The notes: generated by a model from the sequence alone, not told the origin. Shown: positions 26,089 through 36,537, counted from the first letter of the stretch. The stretch: 64,000 bases of DNA from Candidatus Limnocylindrales bacterium (GCA_035559535.1 DATMBG010000040.1:106720-170719); one strand, 5' to 3'. Program-made: numbers and translations.

Positions 26089-26396
26089 TTTTTTTATAGT
26101 TACAAAATTATCTACTTAATTACACATAAAAAAGAAATTATAAGAAATTATAACTATATTTTAATATTTTAATCGGTTTAATAAATTTATTCCCTGTTAC
26201 TGGGATTTAAAAAACAAATTTTAAAGTTCTCGGCGCGGTAGCCAGACATTGTCATAAGCGCCTTTTTTTACCTGATCAAATCTTTACCATCATCGGTTAA
26301 TTCCTCTCCCCCTATGGCTGTAACCCTGGAGGTAGTCTACCCTTTGCTCTCAAGTAAAAACTACCGATCCTATCAGTCAGTGTATTTTTATATCTA

Positions 26397-26428
26397 TTAA
26401 GATAATAATATATCTAATATTATCTTAA
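26397..26428. promoter_or_regulatory. Inverted repeat, 11-bp arms, at the start of the glycosyltransferase gene
   Basis: TTAAGATAATA (26397-26407), 10-base spacer, TATTATCTTAA (26418-26428): perfect arms. The right arm ends 18 bases before the start codon at 26447. The outer 7 bases of each arm equal those of the repeat at 26070-26088, suggesting two sites for one regulator. Confidence 0.6.
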
Positions 26429-26446
26429 ATTTAAAACGGAGACCCT

Positions 26447-28081
26447 GTGGCTATGAAATCATCTGGAAGAACCTTTATATTTTTAACTTCTATTTTTTTG
26501 TTTACTTTTTTTAGCTCATTTTGGATGTATGGCATGATTAACTTCTCATCCAGTAACCTCTTCCTGGCCGTTTTTTGGATGTCAGGCTTTGTGATTTTAA
26601 CCTTCAATGTGGGCTATATGTTCATAAGCTCCCTGGTATCTTTTCTCCTGAAAGAAGATCGTCTAAAGGAAAAGGATCTCTGGATCCTTCCCCCTACGGC
26701 GATTGTGTATGTTGTCCGAAATGAGGAGGAAGAGGTTTTACTGAACAGTATGTATGGTTCCTTTCGAGATAATTTTCGAGAGCAGGTAGACTTGTGGCTG
26801 CTCAGTAATTCGGACTTGGAAGAATACATAGACGGTGAAAAAAGGGTCATTTCTACCCTGAGGAAGTATTTTGGTGAGAACCGGGTCAGATATTTCCAGA
26901 CCCGAAAGAATCCCCTGAGGAGAAAACATATATGCATTCAAGAGTGGTTAGCGGCGTATCCAGAGTATAAATACTTTCTGGTCTGTGATGCAGACTCCAG
27001 GCTTTCTTCAGACTCCCTGCTCCGGCTTGTCCAAAAAGCCGAGCATCCCGAAAATAGAGATGTGGTAGTCTTTCAATCTCAGATAAACATCCAGGGAGCC
27101 ACAACTTATTTTGCGAAGTTTTTAGGATATGGTCAGGATATCTGTCAGAGGATTTATGCAAGGGCCAGCCAGAAGGTATTTCGAAGAGGTGTCTCCTATG
27201 GGAGCGGTTGCCTTATAAGATGTAGAGAGTTTAGCGAAATTGGGGTCCCCGATTGGGTCTTGAGTCATGACATCTGGGACACGGTACTCTTAGAAGAAAA
27301 AAAATACCGGGTAGTATTTTGTGGAGATGTCAAGACCTTCGGGAAGTTTCCAAGCAATTATGTGGAGTGTTTGAAGAGGAATCGAAGATGGATTATGGGT
27401 ACGTTGGAGAGCCTTGGAATTATTCTACGAAAGAAAATTTCCACAGGTACCAGATTCATGGCCCTTTATCCCATCTATATTTATCTTTCTCAGCCGATTT
27501 TCCTTCTCTGGATTATAGCCGGATTCTTCCTGGACTCGAAGTTATGGGACACCCTCTTTACAGTCCAAAGATATGCCTTGCTGGGAGCTAACTATATGGA
27601 TTTGGAGATGGGTTCCCATCTGTTTATGACCCTCTTCATTATTACCGGTCATCGATTTATCAAATGTAAAAATATCAAGGAGATGGGAATGGTCTTCCTT
27701 GAATTAACGATCTCCTTACTCATCTGTCTGAATAGTATCTTTTTTGATTCCCTAGTAGTTTTTGAATGGCTTCTTAAAGGGAAAAAAGGGATGTCCTGGG
27801 TTCCCATGAAAAAAAAGGACGATCAACCTATTCTCTTCTCTATCGTTGCTCGAAAGTTGTGGCCTACGACCCTACTTGGAATCGCAGGCCTTATCCTGGG
27901 TTCTATTTATTCTCCCGTATGGGTTACGGTCGTGATACCCTTTCTCTGCAGTTTTATCTTGGGTATTCCGGTAACCTACTTAACTGGAAGACCCATCAAA
28001 GGTACTACCAGGGTTGAGGACCAAAGGTATCTTCAAATCCCACCCGACTTAAGTTCGATAACGGTAAGTTCTTCCGGCTAA
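26447..28081 (+). CDS. Membrane glycosyltransferase family 2, OpgH/cellulose-synthase-like
   Basis: 544 residues from GTG 26447 (ATG 26453 is also possible; CGGAG precedes both). Two N-terminal helices are followed by a GT2 domain: AIVYVVRNEEEEVLLNSMYG, FLVCDADSRLSSDSLLRLV (DxD), YGSGCLIRCREFSEIG, and SHDIWDTVLLEEKKYRVVF, a motif in the style of OpgH SHDFVEA. Then KRNRRWIMGTLESL, standing for the QxxRW product-binding motif. About four helices follow. It should polymerise or transfer glucose or a related sugar across the inner membrane, as in osmoregulated glucans or exopolysaccharide. The 3' end overlaps the convergent lipoprotein gene by 77 bases. Confidence 0.88.
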   Translation: MAMKSSGRTFIFLTSIFLFTFFSSFWMYGMINFSSSNLFLAVFWMSGFVILTFNVGYMFISSLVSFLLKEDRLKEKDLWILPPTAIVYVVRNEEEEVLLNSMYGSFRDNFREQVDLWLLSNSDLEEYIDGEKRVISTLRKYFGENRVRYFQTRKNPLRRKHICIQEWLAAYPEYKYFLVCDADSRLSSDSLLRLVQKAEHPENRDVVVFQSQINIQGATTYFAKFLGYGQDICQRIYARASQKVFRRGVSYGSGCLIRCREFSEIGVPDWVLSHDIWDTVLLEEKKYRVVFCGDVKTFGKFPSNYVECLKRNRRWIMGTLESLGIILRKKISTGTRFMALYPIYIYLSQPIFLLWIIAGFFLDSKLWDTLFTVQRYALLGANYMDLEMGSHLFMTLFIITGHRFIKCKNIKEMGMVFLELTISLLICLNSIFFDSLVVFEWLLKGKKGMSWVPMKKKDDQPILFSIVARKLWPTTLLGIAGLILGSIYSPVWVTVVIPFLCSFILGIPVTYLTGRPIKGTTRVEDQRYLQIPPDLSSITVSSSG

Positions 28082-30503
28082 TTTCATGGTTGATGGGTTC
28101 TAAGGGCTCTGGATAGGCATAACGAAGGATACGCTCAACAGCTTCCCTGTAGCCCGGTACCTGATAAGTAAAGTGGAGGAATGTCCGGCCACACTTAAGC
28201 CTTTGGAGTCCCTCGTAGATAGGTAAAACCGTATAGGCCTGGCTCAACGTTTCAAAGATGTAGCGTCCATCATCTGCACCTTTGTAATTCGAGTCATTCA
28301 GATAGGGACTTGCAACCACTTCGAATCCGTAGGGATCTTGACTGAAGTTGGGGTGCCAGTAGCCTTGAGAGTCGTTTTTAAGGAGCAAGATTTTCTCAAA
28401 ATAAGCCTGTACCAGGCTATCCTCCAAAACATCCAGAGCTCCCATCCATACAAACAACCCATGGGGGGCAATGTGGTGGGGGGGATTCGTTTCAACAGTA
28501 TTGGGAATGTTCGGTGGAGTGTATCGGCGGCCCAGAATATCCCCCTGGTGGGTTTGGGACATGGGATCTGAAAAACCGACTTGATCCAGATTGAGAAAGC
28601 GGGCATAAGCCAGATGGGAGCGGGCCGCCGGTAAAAAGGAGTACAGACCATACTGGCGTTCCCTGGGATCTCCAAACATGGGAAAGCCAGCCATGATCCG
28701 TTCAGCCCAGGTAAAGGCCGCATTAAACCAGGTACTCTCCTGGGTTGTAATGTCCTTCCAGGTTGCAGCCGGACGCATCTGGGTATCGAGAACCTTTGTA
28801 AACTCCGACCAGCTCAGACTCCCGGAAAGATAAGCGACGATTCCTACAATGCCCCCTTCATCGGCCCAGATAATCCATCGATGGGGACTCAGCCTGCCGG
28901 TCTTTGCGTTAACCAACATGGAAAGATAATGACGCCCGCTCTCCTGGGTATAAGCAACCCGGAAATTGAGGGCCTTCTTCAGCCTGGCAACTTTATCGAC
29001 AATGGCCATATAGCCTTTCTCCAGCAACCATCCGTGAACCACGTTAAGGCTGCTCCAAAAGAGAGCACAATCCCCCACTGGCAGTTCTTCATATTTGTCA
29101 CGGTAGGGAAACTCCACATCACTCCCATCCGGTAAGGGCTTTACCAGCGTGTAGTAGGGGTAAAACAGCCCATACTTGAACTGATGGGGGTCCCTTTGCA
29201 GTGTCAGCAGAGTATCCATACTCCTGTCGATCTTTGTCACGGCCTCTGCCTCTGAGATCTTTCCGATTTCAGAGGCCACGATCCAGGCCTGCAAAGTATA
29301 CCCCCACTCCACAGGATTGGTATAACCGAATCGGGCCCGGTCGGTAACCTTCCAGGCACTCACAGGTAAACCGCTTTGATGGATGACCCGGGGGCTGAGG
29401 AAATAATTGAGGGTCGTGTCCATGATTTCCCTCAACAAGTTTTTGACCACCTCCGGCTGATCTGTACGCTCCATCAGGGCAATCCGGTCCCAGGTGACCG
29501 TTGTAGTACCGCTGGATCCCGACCCGGCATGTAAACGCCATTTGTTGAGACCTTCCTTCAAGACATCTGCAGGAACTTCTATAACCCCCGGCTGACTACG
29601 GCTCAAGGCTACCGTGCCGATCCGGTCCCATCGGGATCCCTCCCAACGCTCTAAACCCACATCCAAAGTGCCCTGCCCATCACTCCAGGCCACACTTAAA
29701 TTCAATTGATGGGGTCTCTGGCTTTCTTCCCCAGTCAATAAAAAGAGAAGGTATTGATCCGGGTACCAGGTGTTGTTAATTTCCTTGGGGAAATCTCCAT
29801 CACCTGCCAGGTCTACATTGATCACCAGATCATAGTCCTTTTGCTTGAACTCCTTCTCACTTCCGTCCTTGATCCCAAACGCCCAGGTAGGTTTTTGCGC
29901 CTGGGTCTGGAATTTAATCTGATCCCAGGTTACCGCGGTGGTTCCCCCCGTCCCAGAGTAGGCAACCAGCCGGATAAGGTTCTCACCAACCTTGAGAAAA
30001 GCCGGATGAAGGTAAATATACCCAGCATCGTGCATGCTGCAGGGAGTACGACCTACTTCTAACCATTTATGACCTACCCATATCTCTACCCCTACGTAGA
30101 GAACCCCTGAACCATTGCTCCAAACAGGCTCCAGGGTCAGGGTCAGTCCCTTATCCGCTTCGGCCCTGCTCAAATCAAAATAGAGATATTCCATGGAATA
30201 CCGTAGAATATTTAATTCCTTAGGAAACCTGGAAACCGGATCTTTCCCAACATGGAAGTAGAGGTTAGAACCAGGTGGAGCAAATTCCCGATCACTTTGA
30301 TCCTTTGTACCGATAACAAAAAGGGTTTTGACAGAACCTTCCAAAGTTTCCCTGTCTTCCTGGATATCCTTAATACCAGCCTGGAAAGATAGGTCCAGAA
30401 AGTCTATCCCCTTACAAGATGAAAAAGTACCGATCCCCAAAACTAAAATACCGGCGCATAGAGTTTTGAATTTGAACCTGAACAACGTTTGATTAAACGA
30501 CAT
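28005..30503 (-). CDS. Lipoprotein with two tandem CBM-like domains and a glucoamylase-like (alpha/alpha)6 region
   Basis: 832 residues; ATG 30503 follows AGGAGGAAG. Signal peptide with lipobox TFSSC, Cys30 lipidated. Residues ~55-200 and ~205-350 are two copies of one beta-sandwich: both have PKE(L/I)N, a long middle, and end GTTAVTWDQIKF or GTTTVTWDRIALM. Residues ~355-832 are helical with barrel-like repeats (WGYTLQAWIVASEIGK, WFNAAFTWAERIMAGFP, GADDGRYIFETLSQAY), recalling six-hairpin glycosidases such as GH15-like or COG5368 proteins. Probably binds and cuts or trims a polysaccharide at the cell surface. Convergent with the GT2, which might make that polymer. Enzyme class not proven. Confidence 0.8.
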   Translation of the reverse strand: MSFNQTLFRFKFKTLCAGILVLGIGTFSSCKGIDFLDLSFQAGIKDIQEDRETLEGSVKTLFVIGTKDQSDREFAPPGSNLYFHVGKDPVSRFPKELNILRYSMEYLYFDLSRAEADKGLTLTLEPVWSNGSGVLYVGVEIWVGHKWLEVGRTPCSMHDAGYIYLHPAFLKVGENLIRLVAYSGTGGTTAVTWDQIKFQTQAQKPTWAFGIKDGSEKEFKQKDYDLVINVDLAGDGDFPKEINNTWYPDQYLLFLLTGEESQRPHQLNLSVAWSDGQGTLDVGLERWEGSRWDRIGTVALSRSQPGVIEVPADVLKEGLNKWRLHAGSGSSGTTTVTWDRIALMERTDQPEVVKNLLREIMDTTLNYFLSPRVIHQSGLPVSAWKVTDRARFGYTNPVEWGYTLQAWIVASEIGKISEAEAVTKIDRSMDTLLTLQRDPHQFKYGLFYPYYTLVKPLPDGSDVEFPYRDKYEELPVGDCALFWSSLNVVHGWLLEKGYMAIVDKVARLKKALNFRVAYTQESGRHYLSMLVNAKTGRLSPHRWIIWADEGGIVGIVAYLSGSLSWSEFTKVLDTQMRPAATWKDITTQESTWFNAAFTWAERIMAGFPMFGDPRERQYGLYSFLPAARSHLAYARFLNLDQVGFSDPMSQTHQGDILGRRYTPPNIPNTVETNPPHHIAPHGLFVWMGALDVLEDSLVQAYFEKILLLKNDSQGYWHPNFSQDPYGFEVVASPYLNDSNYKGADDGRYIFETLSQAYTVLPIYEGLQRLKCGRTFLHFTYQVPGYREAVERILRYAYPEPLEPINHEISRKNLPLSNLSRVGFEDTFGPQPW

Positions 30504-30597
30504 ATAACTTCCTCCTGTTGAAATATGAATTTCTGACTGGAATTTATAAAAACTGACTGTTAATGAGATATTTTACTGCAAAATATAATCTTACTCT

Positions 30598-33102
30598 TTA
30601 TCCCTGTCCAAACGTTTTCACCTTAACCCCTACGCCATGGGTCTGGATCTGTACGGCGCCATCTGCATCGGTTCGATATACTTTAATCCCTGCTTTCCGG
30701 TATCTTTCCAGAATCAAGGGGGAGAAACTCTCAAAACGGCTATACTTTCCTGAAGATATGACCGCTATAGAAGGTTGAAGGGCTTCTAAAAATTCCTGAC
30801 TGCTGGAGGTGGCACTACCATGGTGCGGAGCCTTCAGGATGGTACAGGGTTCCAGGTTCCCACTCTGAAGGAGAAATTCCTCGGCTTCTTGTTGGATGTC
30901 TCCCGGAAACAGAAAACATATCTTTCCATACGTTACCCTCAAGACCAGGGAATGGTTATTGGTCAAGTGATCGGACGTATGGACAGTCCCCTGGAGATAA
31001 GTTGGAGAAGGATGGAGGATCTGGACGTCTACCTCACCAAACTTCTGCCGATGACCCTGTTGAACCTTAAGAAGGGGGATTCCCTTCGTCATTGCAGTCC
31101 GGAGTAATTCTTTATACAAGGGATTTCGAGATTCCCAGGGCGAGATCCACAGGGCTCCTATGTCAAATTTTTCTATGAGATATCGAAAACCCTGGAAGTG
31201 ATCGGCATGGGCGTGGGAGATAACCAGAACATCTACCCGGGAGATCCCTTGATGCCACAGGTAAGGAGCCAGGATACTTCGACCCACATCGAACCGACTC
31301 CCATAGGAAGAACCCCCCCCATCCACAAGGATCGTAGAACCTTTTGGAAGCTCCAGAACGGTACTATCCCCCTGTCCCACATCCAGGAAGGTAACTCGAA
31401 GGGGGGTTGGAATGATCCAAAGGATAAGGGTGTAGATAGAAAAGATGAGCAGGACTGTTCCCAATGCAAAGATCATCCTTTGACCGGCAGGTCGTTTAAA
31501 TCCCTTGAAAATCCCAAACACAAGAAGATAACTTAACAGGAGAGGGATTAAGAATCTTGTGGAGACGGGAATTTCCGAATAAGGAAGATGTGCGATGAAG
31601 TTAGAAAGATCCATAAATCCTCTGACTAAAATTAAGTCCAACTGGAGGAAGAACTGGGCCAGGGCAGGTACAAAGAAATTCATTCCGCAGGCCAGAATTC
31701 CCAGGGGAAGAATCACCCCGGAGAGGGGTAAAGCCGGGATATTGGCTAAAAGTCCATAGGGGTAGAGGTGATTAAAGTAGTAAATAATCAAAGGGGCGGT
31801 ACTCAACTCTGCAAAGGCGGTTGAAAGGAGAATTCCTACAAAGAATACCCGGACTTTTCCCCCTAGGTTTTCTTTTTTTAGGGATATCAGCCGATAGGCA
31901 TACAAAATCGCCGTGGTAGCCACCATGGTTAATTGGAAGCTTGCCTCGAATAAGCTGACAGGATCTATAAGTAAAAGAAGCAGGGCGGAGACGGCCAGAC
32001 TATAAAAAGGATCTGCGTTTCGATCAAACAAGGTGGCCAGAAGGAAAATGGAAGTCATCAGAGAAGCGCGAATCATGGGAGGTTCGAACCCAGCCAGGAA
32101 GGCATATACAAAAACCGCCCCTATCACTCCAAGGAGAAGGGGTCGGGAAAGGATTCTGAATAATTTAAATACTATAAATAAGAACCCTGCAAGAATTCCG
32201 ATATTTCCCCCGGAGACCACCAACAAATGATAGAGTCCGGACAATCTGAAATTTTCCTGGAGTTCCGGAGTTAGAGAAGTTTTACTCCCCAGAATCATAG
32301 CCTGGAGAATGCCCCGTTCATCTTCCGATGGGGATTTTTTTTCAAGGGGATCTTGATCCTCTTCTCCGGCTTCCTGTTCAAGGGGGTCTTCAACCCCCTC
32401 AGGAAAACGGGTTTCAGATCCTATGTCAGAGGAAGGGTTCAGAAAATTCATCATCTGCTCCCGAACATGGAATATCCTGCGTAATAGAGAAAATCCGCTT
32501 CCGGTTTCTAACCGTCGAAGCAGATAGGGGGAGTAGTGACTCAGGGAACCCGTTAAATAAATCCCCTGGCGGGCAAGATAGGCTTTGTAGGCAAAGGCCC
32601 CAGGGTTTTGATAATTCACAGGAATATGGAGTCGGATGCGAACCCTCAGGCGATCCCCATATTGAAAATCGGGAATATCGTGAAGAGTGGGCACTTTATG
32701 GACGGTAATTCGGATCTTACCCGTTACAGCCTGTCGGGACACCCCTTCTTCCAGGATTTCAGTCTCCAAATAAAGGCGGTCCCGGTCCGGAAACCTCTCC
32801 CGGGGTTGATACAGTCGGCCCTCCAGGGTGACTAGTTGATGATTTTGAATCAGGTGAATCAGGTGATTGGCCGGGAGTTTCTGAGAAAGGGCATATCGAG
32901 AAATTCCCAAAACCATGAACGCCAGCAACAGAGTGACCGTGGCAGGCCGGTATCTTCGGATATAAAGAAACCCACCCGAAATAAGAGCCAGCAGCAGAAG
33001 GACCCAGGGAATATAAAGAAAGAGTCGGGGAAAGGGGAAATAATGGGCTGCAACCAGCCCCAGGGCATAACAGATCAGAAGAGGATAAATGGGGCGTTTC
33101 AT
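30598..33102 (-). CDS. comEC: DNA internalization-related competence protein ComEC/Rec2
   Basis: 834 residues. N-terminal helices plus a DUF4131/OB-like region (LEGRLYQPRERF, TGKIRITV), then the Competence membrane domain (HLLVVSGGNIGILAGFLF, the family hallmark), then a metallo-beta-lactamase-like domain (VGQGDSTVLELPKGSTILVD, VISHAHADHFQGF, LKAPHHGS). Forms the inner-membrane channel for single-stranded DNA uptake. The ATG overlaps the stop of the comEA-like gene (ATGA), indicating translational coupling. An acidic, low-complexity stretch near residues 225-265 (PLEQEAGEEDQDPLEKKSP) is unusual. Confidence 0.95.
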   Translation of the reverse strand: MKRPIYPLLICYALGLVAAHYFPFPRLFLYIPWVLLLLALISGGFLYIRRYRPATVTLLLAFMVLGISRYALSQKLPANHLIHLIQNHQLVTLEGRLYQPRERFPDRDRLYLETEILEEGVSRQAVTGKIRITVHKVPTLHDIPDFQYGDRLRVRIRLHIPVNYQNPGAFAYKAYLARQGIYLTGSLSHYSPYLLRRLETGSGFSLLRRIFHVREQMMNFLNPSSDIGSETRFPEGVEDPLEQEAGEEDQDPLEKKSPSEDERGILQAMILGSKTSLTPELQENFRLSGLYHLLVVSGGNIGILAGFLFIVFKLFRILSRPLLLGVIGAVFVYAFLAGFEPPMIRASLMTSIFLLATLFDRNADPFYSLAVSALLLLLIDPVSLFEASFQLTMVATTAILYAYRLISLKKENLGGKVRVFFVGILLSTAFAELSTAPLIIYYFNHLYPYGLLANIPALPLSGVILPLGILACGMNFFVPALAQFFLQLDLILVRGFMDLSNFIAHLPYSEIPVSTRFLIPLLLSYLLVFGIFKGFKRPAGQRMIFALGTVLLIFSIYTLILWIIPTPLRVTFLDVGQGDSTVLELPKGSTILVDGGGSSYGSRFDVGRSILAPYLWHQGISRVDVLVISHAHADHFQGFRYLIEKFDIGALWISPWESRNPLYKELLRTAMTKGIPLLKVQQGHRQKFGEVDVQILHPSPTYLQGTVHTSDHLTNNHSLVLRVTYGKICFLFPGDIQQEAEEFLLQSGNLEPCTILKAPHHGSATSSSQEFLEALQPSIAVISSGKYSRFESFSPLILERYRKAGIKVYRTDADGAVQIQTHGVGVKVKTFGQG

Positions 33103-33446
33103 GGGGCAACCAGGTAGACCCTTAGTTTCTCGAATTTATATTCGTTGATACCCGGAATGTTTTTCAGTTCGTGGATATTTTTGAATCCGCCCTGTCGCTC
33201 CCGATATTCCAGAATTCTGGTAGCGTAACCTGGGCCGATAAAAGGAAGGAGTTGCAGGTCGTAGAAATCGGCCGTATTTAAATCCAGGGGAGTTTCAGGA
33301 AGAAATGGGGATTCCGAGGTAGAGGGGGCAGAACCGGAGGTTAAAGGAGTTTCGGTTGACCCTCCGGCGAAAAAGAGACCGATCAGATAGGTGAAGAGAA
33401 TCAGGAGAAGGAGGGTTGCCTGGGAAGGGGAGAAAGAGCTCTTCAT
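33099..33446 (-). CDS. Helix-hairpin-helix DNA-binding protein, ComEA-like
   Basis: 115 residues: an N-terminal membrane anchor (LLLLILFTYLIGLFFAGG), a Ser/Pro-rich linker, and tandem HhH motifs (LDLNTADFYDLQLLPFIGPG, IHELKNIPGINEYKFEKL). ComEA binds double-stranded DNA outside the inner membrane and passes it to ComEC. The four-base overlap with comEC makes this assignment strong. Confidence 0.9.
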   Translation of the reverse strand: MKSSFSPSQATLLLLILFTYLIGLFFAGGSTETPLTSGSAPSTSESPFLPETPLDLNTADFYDLQLLPFIGPGYATRILEYRERQGGFKNIHELKNIPGINEYKFEKLRVYLVAP

Positions 33447-33520
33447 AGTTTCGGGGGGATCGTACGACCCTGACCATTTCCTCCAACAAAGCAGGACTAA
33501 GGTTGTTACGACCCATTCAT

Positions 33521-36088
33521 TTATTCCAATTTGATTTTCCTGAGTCTCAGAGAATTACTTACAACCGAAACCGAACTAAAGGCCATAGCCGCAGCAGCAA
33601 AGATAGGCTTGAGTAAGATTCCGAAAAATGGGTACAAAACCCCAGCGGCAATGGGAATTCCGATTACATTGTAGAAGAAGGCCCAGAAGAGGTTCTGTTT
33701 AATGATTTGCATGGTTTTTTTGCTCAGTCGGATAGCCACAAGTACGCCTTTGAGATCATCCCGAATCAGGGTAATATCTGAGGCTTCCATAGCGATATCT
33801 GTTCCTGTACCGATGGCAATTCCCACATCTGCTTGAGCCAGAGCCGGTGCGTCATTAATTCCATCACCGACCATGGCCACCCGCTTCCCCTGGTTTTGAA
33901 GTTTTTTAATCTCCAGGGTTTTATCTTGAGGGAGTACTTCGGCCAGAACCCGCTTAATCCCCAATTGATGAGCGATGGCTTCTGCAGTTCGGTGATCATC
34001 TCCTGTCATCAGGATAACTTCCAGTCCCAGGTTTTGGAGCTCTCGAACTACCTCAGGGGCTGAAGGTTTCAGCGTATCGGCAACGGCTATGAGTCCGGCC
34101 GACTTTCCATCTATCGCCACGAAAACAGGAGTTTTACCCTGATCGGAAAGTTTTTCCGCTTCCTGGACTAAGCTGGTAATTTCGATGGAGATCTTTTCGA
34201 TGGCACGGTATCGGGATATTTCCTTCCCGGCTTCTGGAAAAAGGGTGGTAACCTCAACCCCTGCCTGGGTCATTAATCTTGGATTCCCCAAAAGAAGGGT
34301 TTTTCCCTCTACTTTTGCCCGGATACCCTGTCCGGGGATGGCTTCGAACTCTTCGGCCTCGGAGAGATGTAAACCTAAATCTTTTGCTTTATTCACCAGG
34401 GCTTCTCCCAGGGGATGCTCAGAACTCTTTTCGGCAGAGGCAGCCAGTCGAAGTAATTCATATTCAGAAAAGGTTCCTGTTGTGATAATATCTGTTACCA
34501 TCGGTTTTCCCTGGGTTAACGTTCCCGTTTTATCGAAGATCAGGGTATCGATTTTATAGACCATTTCTAAACTTTCTCCCCCCTTGATGAGAACCCCGTG
34601 TTCGGCCCCCTTTCCGATACCGACCATAATCGCAGTTGGAGTCGCCAATCCCAAAGAGCAAGGGCAGGCAATGATTAGAACTGCCACAAAGTTGAGCATG
34701 GAGAGGGTCAGGGAATGCCCGGTAAAATACCATACAAAAAAGGTTAAGAAGGCTATTCCGATAACTAGGGGGACAAAGACCGCGGCGACCCGATCTGCCA
34801 GGTATTGAACAGGAGCTTTTGAACCCTGGGCCTCTTCTACCAACCGGATAATCTGAGCCAGAACCGTATCCTTCCCCACTTTGGTAGCCTGAAATTTAAA
34901 GGTTCCCGTCTTATTTAGGGTTGCCCCAATCACCTCATCCCCCACCCCCTTGAGAACCGGGATACTTTCTCCGGTTAACATGGACTCATCCACCACCGAA
35001 CGGCCTTCGATAACTTTACCATCCACCGGAATTTTCTCCCCAGGTCGAACCACAATCACATCTCCAACCCGGACTTCTTCCACGGGAATGTCCAACTCTA
35101 GGCCATTTCGAATCACCCGGGCTGTCTTTGCCTGTAACCCCACGAGTTTCCTGATAGCTTCGGAAGTTCGCCCCCGGGCTTTGGCTTCCAAAAATCTCCC
35201 TAGCAGGATTAAGGCAATAATCATGGCAGCCGTATCATAGTAAATCTCTAAATCCAGATGAGCCCGAATAAAAACCGAAGGAAAGAAGGTAGGAAATAAG
35301 CTGTAGAAATAAGCAGCGGAAGTTCCCACGGCAACCAGCACGTTCATATCTGCCGTTTTGTGCTTCAGGGCGGCATAGGCTCCCCGATAAAATGGCCAGC
35401 CCCCCCAGAACTGGACAGGAGTCGTCAGAACAAAGAGGATAAAATAGAGGGTTTGCATGGGAATTTCCCTCAGACCCGGAATATGTTGATACATACTTCC
35501 AACCATCACCAAAACGGCCAGCGCGAGACTGAAGATAAATCGGGTCTTGAGGCGGGTAAGAGCCCTTTCCTTCTCAACCTGATCTTCTTCTAAAACATCT
35601 TTACCCTTCCCTTCCTCCTGTAAAAATTTTATCTGGGAGACCTCACCGGGACTTCCTTCTGGAACCTCGTAACCCACTTCCCGGATGGCCTGCTTAAGGT
35701 CGCCAGGAGTAACCTGGGAAGGGAGATATTCCACCGTGGCCTTTTCCGAGGCCAGATTAACATTAGCCTGAATGACCCCTTCTACCCTTTGGAGGGCTTT
35801 TTCAATTCGAGCTACGCAGGAAGCACACGTCATTCCCTGGATGGGAATGATAATCTTCTCGGTTTTAACCGTATAACCCAGGTCGGTAACGGTATTGATT
35901 AAGGTAGAAACAAAGCCGGATCCGGTCGGTACCGAGTCTGGATCATATTCTATGGTGGCCCGTTCGGTAGCCAGATTGACGTTTACCCGTGTAACTCCCG
36001 GAACCTGAGCCAACCCCTTCTCTATTCGATTTACACAAGATGCACAACTCATTCCCTCAATGGATAAATCTATTTTTTTAGTTACCAT
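33521..36088 (-). CDS. copA: Copper-translocating P1B-type ATPase
   Basis: 855 residues. Two N-terminal heavy-metal domains with metal sites MSCASC (C15, C18) and MTCASC (C88, C91), eight membrane segments, actuator motif TGES at 372-375, ion-path CPC at 475-477, phosphorylation site DKTGT from 519, HP motif ([10 protein letters not shown]), GDGIND hinge. CPC with two CxxC domains indicates Cu(I) export. Near residues 600-640 a stretch of about 25 residues ([19 protein letters not shown]) is extra in the nucleotide-binding domain compared with the usual family layout. Cotranscribed after csoR. Confidence 0.96.
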   Translation of the reverse strand: MVTKKIDLSIEGMSCASCVNRIEKGLAQVPGVTRVNVNLATERATIEYDPDSVPTGSGFVSTLINTVTDLGYTVKTEKIIIPIQGMTCASCVARIEKALQRVEGVIQANVNLASEKATVEYLPSQVTPGDLKQAIREVGYEVPEGSPGEVSQIKFLQEEGKGKDVLEEDQVEKERALTRLKTRFIFSLALAVLVMVGSMYQHIPGLREIPMQTLYFILFVLTTPVQFWGGWPFYRGAYAALKHKTADMNVLVAVGTSAAYFYSLFPTFFPSVFIRAHLDLEIYYDTAAMIIALILLGRFLEAKARGRTSEAIRKLVGLQAKTARVIRNGLELDIPVEEVRVGDVIVVRPGEKIPVDGKVIEGRSVVDESMLTGESIPVLKGVGDEVIGATLNKTGTFKFQATKVGKDTVLAQIIRLVEEAQGSKAPVQYLADRVAAVFVPLVIGIAFLTFFVWYFTGHSLTLSMLNFVAVLIIACPCSLGLATPTAIMVGIGKGAEHGVLIKGGESLEMVYKIDTLIFDKTGTLTQGKPMVTDIITTGTFSEYELLRLAASAEKSSEHPLGEALVNKAKDLGLHLSEAEEFEAIPGQGIRAKVEGKTLLLGNPRLMTQAGVEVTTLFPEAGKEISRYRAIEKISIEITSLVQEAEKLSDQGKTPVFVAIDGKSAGLIAVADTLKPSAPEVVRELQNLGLEVILMTGDDHRTAEAIAHQLGIKRVLAEVLPQDKTLEIKKLQNQGKRVAMVGDGINDAPALAQADVGIAIGTGTDIAMEASDITLIRDDLKGVLVAIRLSKKTMQIIKQNLFWAFFYNVIGIPIAAGVLYPFFGILLKPIFAAAAMAFSSVSVVSNSLRLRKIKLE

Positions 36089-36255
36089 ACCTTCCTGCTA
36101 ATCCTGTTAAATGCCATGAAACCCTTAAGTCGATTTTAAGGAGACCCCGGAAATCCGGTGGCAAAAATTTAAGAATTTTGAACCCTTCTCTTCCCATCTC
36201 CGTTAGCTTTGGATCCTGATCGCTCAAAGGTTTTAGGCCATTTAACACAATCCGA

Positions 36256-36537
36256 TTAGTATCTCCTGAACTTTGATAAAATATCCATGATCTCGTTTAT
36301 TTTTTCTTGTTTTTCGCGTTCCGACCCGAATTGCATCGCTTCGGCTACACACGTTTCCAGATGCTTTTCCATGATCACGTCTTCAACTCCTTTTAAGGCT
36401 GCAACCACAGAAGTTAATTGCGTCAGTATTTCGATACAGTAACGATCCTCCTCTATCATCTTTTGAATCCCACGAATCTGCCCCTCAATTCGTTTGAGAC
36501 GATCCAGGATGGATTTAGGTGAGCTTTTTACTTGCAT
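36256..36537 (-). CDS. csoR: Copper-sensing repressor, CsoR/DUF156 family
   Basis: 93 residues, all helical. The Cu(I) triad C34, H59 and C63 is in place (DRYCIEIL, MEKHLETCV), which separates CsoR from formaldehyde-sensing FrmR. Gene order csoR then copA on the same strand, plus a C/G-tract operator candidate upstream, support repression of the operon until Cu(I) binds. Confidence 0.93.
   Translation of the reverse strand: MQVKSSPKSILDRLKRIEGQIRGIQKMIEEDRYCIEILTQLTSVVAALKGVEDVIMEKHLETCVAEAMQFGSEREKQEKINEIMDILSKFRRY

Larger units (their letters stand above)
25976..26446. other. AT-rich island upstream of glycosyltransferase gene
   Basis: Approximately 25980-26220 is very AT-rich compared with everything around it and has no gene. 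It contains two inverted repeats sharing TTAAGAT/ATCTTAA (26070-26088 and 26397-26428) and a TTGACA at 26064-26069 abutting the first. Looks like a regulatory region, possibly bound by a silencer protein. Confidence 0.6.
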
